Source: Bog-473 sp035551835 | Lineage (GTDB): Bacteria; Actinomycetota; Acidimicrobiia; Acidimicrobiales; RAAP-2 | NCBI GenBank assembly: GCA_035551835.1 | Contig: DASZMN010000051.1 | Coordinates: 1 to 10,972, forward strand | Direction of reading: 5' to 3' | Length of the DNA: 10,972 bases | The notes under the pieces: generated by a model | What the model was told of the DNA's origin: nothing | Database searches by the model: none | What the model saw: the letters and a program-made list of their open reading frames with translations, nothing else | Part shown: positions 4,851-9,780 of the stretch, piece by piece | Layout of the letters: each line of letters starts with the position of its first letter | Numbering within the stretch: position 1 is the stretch's first letter | Program-made: the position numbers and the translations under genes

Positions 4851-6407
4851 TCAGCCCGGCTCGAGGACGGAGCGGTCGCCGCGCCGGAGCCCGGCCAGCA
4901 CGCGGCTGAACGCGCCGGCCGCGTCCGTGCCGGCGGCGTCGGTGTCCATCCAGCGCACGCTGCCCGGATCCGGCCGCTCCAGGCCGTAGAGGCCGAAACG
5001 GGGCTCGTAACTCCCCCACTCGTAGTTGTCGACGAGCGACCAGTGGAAGTAGGCCCGCACCGGCACCCCCGCCGTCACGGCGTCGGCCACCGCGCCCAGG
5101 TGCTCGCGCACGTAGCGCGGCCGGTCCATGCCGTCGGCCCGGCGCGGCGCGGCGCCGTCGCGGCCAGGGCTGCGGCCGCGGGTCGCCATCCCGTTCTCGA
5201 CCACCCACAGCGGGAGCCCGGGGCGCAGCGCCGCCTCCGTCGCGCACCACGACGCCAGGCCGGCCGGGTGCGACACCGTGTCCCACAGGGCGCGCCCGAA
5301 GGTCCAGTCGCGCCCGCCGTCGCGGCGCCGCCCCGGCAGGCGGAGCGCGTGGCTGGCCACGGGGTCGTACCAGTCGAAACCGGCGGCGTCGACGATGCGC
5401 GCCCGCGGCGAAGCCTGCACGACGTCGAGGACGCGGCGCGGCACCTGGCGGCGCGTCCTGGCGCGCAACGCAGCCCAGGCGCCACCGAGACCGGGCGGGC
5501 GGTCACTCCCGTAGGGCGACACGGCGGCGAAGAACCGGCGCAACGCTGCCTCACCCGCGTGTTGCGGCGGGAACGCGGCGTCGTGCACGGCGCGGCGCTC
5601 GTCCACGTAGCGGTCGACGTCGGAGGGGTCGATGCCCGCCTCGCGCACCTGCAGGAGGTCGACGAGCATGCGATCGTGCTCGTAGAGCGACGACGAGCTC
5701 GTGTTCATCGTCACCTCGGCGTCGGGCTGGACGGCGGCGATGGCATCCGCCGCCAGCACGTGCGCGGCGAGCAGGTTGTCGAGCACGCAGTAGGCGTCGG
5801 AGGTGGCCATGCGACGGCCCGGCGGCGCCGCGCCCTCGACCCACCCCATCAGCATCACGATGTTGGGCTCGTTGATCGTCACCCAGTGCCGGCAGCACGG
5901 CACCAGCGCCGGGAGGATCCGGCGGACGTGGCGAGCGAAGGCGTCGGGCGAGCCGGGGCGCAGCCAGAACTCCTCGCCCTGCCAGTTCGGGTGGGTGAAG
6001 TGGTGCAGCGTGACCATGGGCGCCAGGCCCCGCGCCGCGCACATCGAGAGGATCTCGGCGTAGCGCTCGAGCGCGGCGTCGTCGAAGGTCCCCGGGCGCG
6101 GCTCCAGGCGTGCCCACTCCACCGAGAGGCGGAACGCGTTGCAACCGAGCGCGGCGGCCCGGTCGAGGGCCTCTTCGGGGTGGCGCCAGAAGTCGCACGC
6201 GATCCCCGAGCGCTCGATGCGGCCCATGCCCTCCCAGCCGGCCCAGTTGTTGAGCGGCTCGTCGGGGCCGTTGTAGCCACCCTCGATCTGGTAGCCCGAG
6301 GTGGCGACGCCGGCGAGGAATCCTTCGCCGAGGAGGCTCGTGTCCGACGCCCGCGGCTTCGCCCGTGCCCGCGTCGCAGGCTTGCGTGCGGGCGTGGCGG
6401 CGGGCAT
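4851..6407 (-). CDS. Glycoside hydrolase family 1 beta-glycosidase
   Basis: 518-residue retaining beta-glycosidase. Both catalytic glutamates are present: acid/base E180 in T-I-N-E-P-N (177-182) and nucleophile E404 in V-V-E-N-G (402-406). Sugar-binding signatures also fit: Q40 in G-Y-Q-I-E-G-G, H136 in L-H-H-F-T-H-P, and W457-S-L-V-D-N-Y-E-W (457-464). The first 22 residues are rich in Ala, Arg, Lys and Pro with no hydrophobic core, so they are probably a disordered extension, not a signal peptide; the GH1 fold starts near residue 27. The variant L-H-H-F-T-H-P-N-W replaces the common H-W-D-L-P, placing it away from classical bacterial BglA enzymes. Substrate (glucoside, galactoside, other) is not determinable. 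It lies 79 nt downstream of the unknown membrane protein on the same strand. Confidence 0.92.
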   Translation of the reverse strand: MPAATPARKPATRARAKPRASDTSLLGEGFLAGVATSGYQIEGGYNGPDEPLNNWAGWEGMGRIERSGIACDFWRHPEEALDRAAALGCNAFRLSVEWARLEPRPGTFDDAALERYAEILSMCAARGLAPMVTLHHFTHPNWQGEEFWLRPGSPDAFARHVRRILPALVPCCRHWVTINEPNIVMLMGWVEGAAPPGRRMATSDAYCVLDNLLAAHVLAADAIAAVQPDAEVTMNTSSSSLYEHDRMLVDLLQVREAGIDPSDVDRYVDERRAVHDAAFPPQHAGEAALRRFFAAVSPYGSDRPPGLGGAWAALRARTRRQVPRRVLDVVQASPRARIVDAAGFDWYDPVASHALRLPGRRRDGGRDWTFGRALWDTVSHPAGLASWCATEAALRPGLPLWVVENGMATRGRSPGRDGAAPRRADGMDRPRYVREHLGAVADAVTAGVPVRAYFHWSLVDNYEWGSYEPRFGLYGLERPDPGSVRWMDTDAAGTDAAGAFSRVLAGLRRGDRSVLEPG

Positions 6408-6413
6408 CCGGTC

Positions 6414-6419
6414 AGCTTG
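6414..6419 (-). promoter_or_regulatory. Possible leaderless -10 of the GH1 gene
   Basis: Read on the minus strand this is CAAGCT, exactly 6 nt before the ATG at 6407, with A at -11 and T at -7 as in TANNNT. It is a weak match. The gene has no clear Shine-Dalgarno. A promoter here would separate it from the upstream gene, but co-transcription is equally possible. Confidence 0.22.
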
Positions 6420-6452
6420 TCAGGGTCGGGTCGGGGTCGTGTCAGGGTCGGG
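6420..6452. repeat. Short direct repeat upstream of the GH1 gene
   Basis: TCAGGGTCGGG occurs at 6420-6430 and 6442-6452, 22 bp apart, with further GTCGGG-like copies between. These lie just upstream of the GH1 start, where sugar-responsive operators would sit, but they are direct rather than palindromic and no regulator family is indicated. Confidence 0.45.
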
Positions 6453-6455
6453 CTG

Positions 6456-6475
6456 GGCGAGCGGCCGACCTCGCC
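6456..6475 (-). terminator. Stem-loop between the unknown membrane protein and GH1 genes
   Basis: GGCGAG (6456-6461) pairs with CTCGCC (6470-6475) around an 8-nt loop. On the minus strand it begins 11 nt after the stop of the upstream gene. There is no U-tract. A possible terminator or processing site. Confidence 0.35.
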
Positions 6476-6486
6476 GCCCGAGTGGC

Positions 6487-7089
6487 TCAGTGCGGCTGGG
6501 CCACCGAGCGCAGGCGGGCCAGCCCGGCCGAGGCGATGTCGACCTCCTCGGCGGCGCGGCGCACCAGCGCGCGCACCTGCGGCTCGGCGGCCTCGCTCCC
6601 GGCCCGCAGGGCGGCGGCCTGCACGTCGCGGCAGGCGCCGATCAACTCGGCCACCTGGCTGCGCAGGCCGTCGGCGCGTGGCGTGGTCGAGGGCAGGCGG
6701 CGTTCGTGGCGCAACAGCGCATCGAGCTCGCCGGCCAGCCCGCGCAGCGAGCGAGCCACCGCGGGCAGCTCCGCCACCGGCGCCTCGTGGGCCGAGGCGT
6801 GGGCGACGGCGGCCTCGGCGTCCTCCACGGCCACCCACATCCGCCGCCGCACCCTGGTCGCACTCCCCGCGCTCAGCTGCTCGGGCGTGGACCGGGTGGC
6901 GAAGCGCTCACGGCCGGCCAGGGCGACGGCGCCGGCGGCGAGGACCCCTCGGGTCACCGGGTGCCCGCGCACAAGACGCCAGCGCCGGCGCACGTATCGC
7001 CTCGCGACCAGGAAGGCGATCGCCAAGACGAGCGCGACAACGACACAGGCAATTACCAGGAACTCGAGCGCATGCGCCACGAAGGTCAC
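6487..7089 (-). CDS. Hypothetical membrane-anchored protein
   Basis: 200 residues, family not recognised. One clear membrane helix lies at about 8-29, followed at once by a strongly basic stretch (R-R-Y-V-R-R-R-W-R-L-V-R, 30-41), which by the positive-inside rule puts the C-terminal part in the cytoplasm. Residues about 82-197 are rich in Ala, Arg, Glu and Leu with few helix breakers, suggesting a helical bundle or coiled coil. Start is GTG 7089: TAGGAT ends 6 nt before it and AGGA also precedes it at Shine-Dalgarno distance, so it may be read leaderless or with a short leader. It is divergent from the VC0807-like gene with 52 bp between starts, and upstream of the GH1 gene on the same strand. 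Coding is supported by length, high third-position GC and a well-placed promoter; function is unknown. Confidence 0.7.
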   Translation of the reverse strand: MTFVAHALEFLVIACVVVALVLAIAFLVARRYVRRRWRLVRGHPVTRGVLAAGAVALAGRERFATRSTPEQLSAGSATRVRRRMWVAVEDAEAAVAHASAHEAPVAELPAVARSLRGLAGELDALLRHERRLPSTTPRADGLRSQVAELIGACRDVQAAALRAGSEAAEPQVRALVRRAAEEVDIASAGLARLRSVAQPH

Positions 7090-7095
7090 CTCCAG

Positions 7096-7101
7096 ATCCT
7101 A
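7096..7101 (-). promoter_or_regulatory. Putative leaderless -10 of the hypothetical membrane protein gene
   Basis: Read on the minus strand this is TAGGAT, a full TANNNT match, at -12 to -7 from the GTG at 7089. This is the same geometry as at the TetR gene. Confidence 0.5.
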
Positions 7102-7128
7102 CGCGGCCAGTTGCCGAATTCCCGGCGG

Positions 7129-7134
7129 TACCCT
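7129..7134 (+). promoter_or_regulatory. Putative leaderless -10 of the VC0807-like gene
   Basis: TACCCT matches TANNNT and is followed by 7 nt and then the ATG at 7142, with no good Shine-Dalgarno between. A transcript would begin at or next to the start codon. A TTGCCG at 7111-7116 is too close (12 nt) to be a normal -35. Confidence 0.45.
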
Positions 7135-7141
7135 TGGGCGC

Positions 7142-7996
7142 ATGAACCCGGGGTCGGCACCTGGTGCGGGCGGTTCGGACCCGTCGGAACTCCCGCCCCC
7201 CGACCCGTCATGGACGCCCGGCGTCCCTTCGGTGAGGGAACACCTCCCGAGCATCATCTTCGGCGCCGCGGTGCCGATCGCCGTCTACTTCTCGGTGCGC
7301 AGCCACGTGAACACGGACGCGCAGGCGCTGATCGTCGCCGGCTGTTTCTCCGCCGGCTGGATCCTCTTCCAGTTCGCCCGCCAGCGCCGGCTCGATTTCG
7401 TGGGCGCCATCGTGCTCTTCGGCTTCGCCGTCGGGGTCGTCAGCTCCACGGTGCTCGGCGGGAACTCCTACGTGCTGAAGGTGCGCGACGCTTTTTTCAC
7501 CGCCATCTTCGGCATCGCCTGCATCGTCACCATCTACACACACGACCGCCCCGCGCTCTTCTACGTGAGCCGCTATCTGTCGGCCGGCAACGACCCGTCC
7601 AAGCTGGCCGCCTACAACCAGTTGCACGACATCCCGATCGGGCGCCACACCTTCCGCGTCCTCTCGGTCGTCTGGGGCATCGGGCTCGTGATCGAGGCGT
7701 CGTTCCGCATGGTCCTGGCCGAGGCGCTGCACACCAGCACGTTCCTCGCGGTCTCGCCCTTCATCACGGCGGTCGTCATCGGCAGCCTGTTCGTCTTCAC
7801 CGTCGTGTACTCCAAGCGCGCCCAGGAAGAGGCGGCCGCGCTCATGGTGACGGCGGCAGAGGCACCGGGGGCAGCCAACGCGGCCAACGCGGCCAACTCG
7901 GCCAAAGGAGCCGTCGAGCCGAAGCCGGCCGTCGAACAGGCCGCCGGCACCGGGTCCGCCCCCGAGGCCGGCGGCACCCCGACACCCATCGACTAG
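7142..7996 (+). CDS. VC0807-like polytopic membrane protein
   Basis: 284 residues. After a Pro/Gly/Ser-rich cytoplasmic lead (1-33) there are about six membrane segments, near 36-54, 60-78, 86-104, 117-133, 173-191 and 201-224, with a loop at 140-172 (R-P-A-L-F-Y-V-S-R-Y-L, 136-146, then a His-containing stretch). The pattern of a helix pair, a basic Q-R-R-L-D (81-85), a short third helix and the R-P-x-L-F-Y motif fits the VC0807/septation-protein-A-like membrane proteins of actinobacteria, whose function is not established. The tail (226-284) is Ala-rich and contains the 9-bp repeat at 7874-7905. ATG 7142 is chosen from the TACCCT hexamer and the family start; the open frame upstream is antisense to the neighbouring gene. 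The crotonase gene follows after 106 nt. Confidence 0.75.
   Translation: MNPGSAPGAGGSDPSELPPPDPSWTPGVPSVREHLPSIIFGAAVPIAVYFSVRSHVNTDAQALIVAGCFSAGWILFQFARQRRLDFVGAIVLFGFAVGVVSSTVLGGNSYVLKVRDAFFTAIFGIACIVTIYTHDRPALFYVSRYLSAGNDPSKLAAYNQLHDIPIGRHTFRVLSVVWGIGLVIEASFRMVLAEALHTSTFLAVSPFITAVVIGSLFVFTVVYSKRAQEEAAALMVTAAEAPGAANAANAANSAKGAVEPKPAVEQAAGTGSAPEAGGTPTPID
7874..7905 (+). repeat. 9-bp tandem repeat in the VC0807-like gene tail
   Basis: GCCAACGCG at 7874-7882 and 7883-7891, GCCAACTCG at 7892-7900, then a partial GCCAA. In frame it codes A-N-A repeats in the cytoplasmic tail, so copy-number change would lengthen the tail without a frameshift. Confidence 0.8.
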
Positions 7997-8014
7997 GCGG
8001 AGCAGCCGTCATTA

Positions 8015-8029
8015 GGCCCCGTCGGGGCC
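8015..8029 (+). terminator. Stem-loop after the VC0807-like gene
   Basis: GGCCCC (8015-8020) pairs with GGGGCC (8024-8029) around GTC, 18 nt after the stop at 7996. There is no U-tract. It sits just before the putative crotonase -10. Confidence 0.4.
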
Positions 8030-8036
8030 CCGCATC

Positions 8037-8042
8037 TATCCT
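8037..8042 (+). promoter_or_regulatory. Putative -10 of the crotonase gene
   Basis: TATCCT matches TANNNT and would start a transcript near 8049, giving a leader of about 54 nt that ends in the Shine-Dalgarno at 8085-8092. No good -35 is visible. Confidence 0.35.
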
Positions 8043-8084
8043 CGGCGACGCTCCGCGGCTCGAAGCGAGAGCGGAGCACCACCC

Positions 8085-8092
8085 GAAGGGAG
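8085..8092 (+). promoter_or_regulatory. Shine-Dalgarno of the crotonase gene
   Basis: GAAGGGAG ends 10 nt before the ATG at 8103. It fixes the start and marks this gene as leadered, unlike several neighbours. Confidence 0.5.
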
Positions 8093-8102
8093 CACCAAGG
8101 CC

Positions 8103-8876
8103 ATGGCAGACGAAGTGTTGCGGGAGCGCCGCGGCAACGTGGAGATCCTCACCATCAACCGACCCGAGGCGCGCAACGCCATCAACGGTGCCGTCAGCAA
8201 GGCCATGTCCTCGATCATGGACGAGTTGGCCCAGGACGCCGACTGCTGGGTCGTCGTCGTGACCGGGAGCGGAGAGAAGGCGTTCAGCGCCGGCATGGAC
8301 CTCAAGGCCTTCAGCAGCGGCGAGGGCGGGGACATCATCGGGGCGAAGGGCGGGTTCGCCGGCCTCACACAGCGAGACTTCCCCAAGCCGATCATCGCCG
8401 CGGTGAACGGGTCGGCCCTCGCCGGCGGGTTCGAGATCATGCTCTCGTGCGACCTCGTCGTCGCCGCCGACCACGCCACCTTCGGCATCCCCGAGGCCAA
8501 GCGCGGCCTCGTCGCCGGCGCCGGTGGCCTCATCCGCATGCCCAAGCGCCTCCCGATGGCGATCGCGCTCGAGCTGGCCATGACGGGCGACCCGATCGAC
8601 GCCGAGCGCGCCTACGCGCTCGGGCTGGTGAACAAGGTGGTGCCGTCGGCCCAGCTGCTCGACGAGGCCATCGCCCTCGCTGAGCGCATCGCCGCCAACG
8701 CGCCGCTGGCGGTGCGCTACTCCAAGGACGTCATGAAGCGCGCCGCCGAGGTGCCCGAGTCGGAGGGCTGGAAGATCAACGCCGAGGCGGTGGGCGTCGT
8801 GTTCTCCTCGGCCGACGCCATGGAGGGACCGATCGCGTTCGCCGAGAAGCGCCCGCCCAACTGGCAGGGGAAGTAG
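8103..8876 (+). CDS. Enoyl-CoA hydratase/crotonase, EchA19-like
   Basis: 257 residues, the usual crotonase length. It hydrates 2-enoyl-CoA to 3-hydroxyacyl-CoA in beta-oxidation. Oxyanion-hole residues fall in F-S-A-G-M-D-L (61-67) and N-G-S-A-L-A-G-G (102-109). Both hydratase glutamates are present, E111 in G-G-F-E and E131 in F-G-I-P-E, so true hydratase activity is likely, not an isomerase-only or dehalogenase variant. The C-terminal E-G-P-I-A-F-A-E-K-R-P-P-N is shared with mycobacterial EchA19, a sterol side-chain hydratase; a steroid substrate is an inference from that similarity and from the KstR-like gene about 7 kb away. No signal or membrane segment, so cytoplasmic. A CopD-like membrane protein gene follows after 10 nt and is probably co-transcribed. 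Confidence 0.93.
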   Translation: MADEVLRERRGNVEILTINRPEARNAINGAVSKAMSSIMDELAQDADCWVVVVTGSGEKAFSAGMDLKAFSSGEGGDIIGAKGGFAGLTQRDFPKPIIAAVNGSALAGGFEIMLSCDLVVAADHATFGIPEAKRGLVAGAGGLIRMPKRLPMAIALELAMTGDPIDAERAYALGLVNKVVPSAQLLDEAIALAERIAANAPLAVRYSKDVMKRAAEVPESEGWKINAEAVGVVFSSADAMEGPIAFAEKRPPNWQGK

Positions 8877-8886
8877 CCGGACCACC

Positions 8887-9291
8887 GTGCTCGCACCTGC
8901 GCTCGATACGGTCCGGCTGACCCTCCACGTCCTCGCCGCCACCGTCTGGGTGGGCGGCCAGATCGTGATGGCCGGGCTCGTCGGTCCCGTCCGCGCCGTG
9001 GGCGGCGACGCCCCCAGGGTCCTCGCCCGCGCCTTCGCCCGCCTGGCCTGGCCCGCCTACGTGGTGCTGCTCGCCACCGGCATCTGGAACATCTCGGCCG
9101 TCCACGCCTCCTCGCAGGACTCGGCCTGGAAGGCCGTCCTGATGGCCAAGATCGTCGTGGTGATCCTGGCCGGCGTCGGCGTCTTCCTGCACCAGCGGGC
9201 GACCTCCAAGGCTCAGCTGGCACTGTGGGGCTCGGTCGGCGGCGGGGCCAGCGTCGCCGCCCTCGTCATGGGCATCCTGCTCGCCGGCTGA
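8887..9291 (+). CDS. CopD-like four-helix membrane protein
   Basis: 134 residues with membrane helices near 10-32, 50-69, 85-103 and 112-133. The L-H-V-L-A-A-T-V-W-V-G-G motif (13-24) with H14 and W21 is characteristic of the CopD (copper resistance D) superfamily; H102 at the end of helix 3 is a second candidate metal or heme ligand. CopD proteins take part in copper import, and related small proteins are of unknown role. The start is GTG 8887, 10 nt after the crotonase stop, with no strong Shine-Dalgarno in the gap, so translational coupling to the crotonase is likely. The pairing of a fatty-acyl enzyme with a CopD-like protein has no obvious functional reason. The superfamily assignment is good; copper transport is not shown. 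Confidence 0.78.
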   Translation: MLAPALDTVRLTLHVLAATVWVGGQIVMAGLVGPVRAVGGDAPRVLARAFARLAWPAYVVLLATGIWNISAVHASSQDSAWKAVLMAKIVVVILAGVGVFLHQRATSKAQLALWGSVGGGASVAALVMGILLAG

Positions 9292-9323
9292 CTCCGAATA
9301 CAGGTTGGAATCGCCCCTGGCGG

Positions 9324-9339
9324 GCCGCCTGTCGGCGGC
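9324..9339 (+). terminator. Stem-loop after the CopD-like gene
   Basis: GCCGCC (9324-9329) pairs with GGCGGC (9334-9339) around TGTC, 32 nt after the stop at 9291. It is the only clear dyad between that gene and the tatA promoter. There is no U-tract. Confidence 0.4.
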
Positions 9340-9387
9340 GCACCCCGCCTTGCTGCGCCTGTAGGCACCGGGGGGCGGGAATGGGTC

Positions 9388-9393
9388 TAACCT
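9388..9393 (+). promoter_or_regulatory. Putative -10 of tatA
   Basis: TAACCT matches TANNNT; a start near 9400 gives a leader of about 39 nt. That leader can fold by TTCACC (9403-9408) with GGTGAA (9423-9428), which would cover the first two bases of the Shine-Dalgarno. GGAACC (9394-9399) with GGTTCC (9409-9414) is an overlapping dyad at the DNA level. Confidence 0.4.
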
Positions 9394-9426
9394 GGAACCC
9401 AGTTCACCGGTTCCTCATCCCAGGTG

Positions 9427-9432
9427 AAGGAG
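9427..9432 (+). promoter_or_regulatory. Shine-Dalgarno of tatA
   Basis: AAGGAG ends 6 nt before the ATG at 9439. It decides the start: the in-frame GTG at 9424 lies against the Shine-Dalgarno itself and would add five residues not typical of TatA. Confidence 0.7.
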
Positions 9433-9438
9433 AATCGC

Positions 9439-9717
9439 ATGCTTGCTGATCTTTTCGGGGCCGACCTGATCGTCGTCATCGTCATCGTGGCCATCTTGTT
9501 GGTCGGCGGGACGCAGATTCCCAAGCTGGCCCGCAGCCTCGGCTCGGCGAAGAATCAATTCGAGCAGGGGTTGAAGGAAGGCCAGAAGACGGACGCGACG
9601 TCGACGAACGGCACCTCAGCCGCCATCGAGGCTGCACCGGTTCAGGCCCCTGCCCCTGCCCCTGCCCCGGCGCCCGCGCCCGCGCCCCCGGCCGAGGGCC
9701 AGTCGCAAACCAGCTGA
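9439..9717 (+). CDS. tatA: Twin-arginine translocase subunit TatA/E family
   Basis: 92 residues. A short N-terminal helix (about 6-22, L-I-V-V-I-V-I-V-A-I-L-L-V) is followed by the hinge G-G-T-Q-I-P-K-L-A-R-S-L-G-S-A-K (23-38) and the amphipathic helix (N-Q-F-E-Q-G-L-K-E-G), as in TatA, which forms the pore-like assembly that moves folded Tat substrates across the cytoplasmic membrane. The hinge reads V-G-G where most TatA have F-G. The C-terminal half is a Pro-Ala tract (P-A repeated about seven times) ending in E-G-Q-S-Q-T-S. There is no tatC or tatB beside it, so it is a stand-alone tatA, as is common in actinobacteria. It has its own -10 and a perfect Shine-Dalgarno. Confidence 0.88.
   Translation: MLADLFGADLIVVIVIVAILLVGGTQIPKLARSLGSAKNQFEQGLKEGQKTDATSTNGTSAAIEAAPVQAPAPAPAPAPAPAPPAEGQSQTS
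9646..9693 (+). repeat. GCC-CCN hexamer repeat in the tatA tail
   Basis: In-frame Ala-Pro codon pairs, first as GCCCCT repeats and then as GCGCCC repeats. The change of codon inside a uniform protein repeat suggests two rounds of expansion. The protein stays flexible and uncharged. Confidence 0.8.
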
Positions 9718-9736
9718 ACGCGCTGACGCACTGAAC

Positions 9737-9758
9737 CGCCGGCGTCGACCAGCCGGCG
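9737..9758 (+). terminator. Stem-loop between tatA and the alkyl-sulfatase-like gene
   Basis: CGCCGGC (9737-9743) pairs perfectly with GCCGGCG (9752-9758) around an 8-nt loop, 19 nt after the tatA stop and 22 nt before the next start. There is no U-tract; it could be a terminator or an mRNA boundary element. Confidence 0.42.
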
Positions 9759-9780
9759 CCGGCCACGCTTCGGGGGAACC

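Noticed and set aside
5043..7145. 700-codon plus-strand ORF
   Set aside because: Antisense to the GH1 gene and the hypothetical membrane protein; no recognisable domain. The GH1 reading has full catalytic motifs.
9424..9438. GTG start for tatA five codons upstream
   Set aside because: It overlaps the Shine-Dalgarno AAGGAG that serves the ATG at 9439, and would add a charged segment before the membrane helix.
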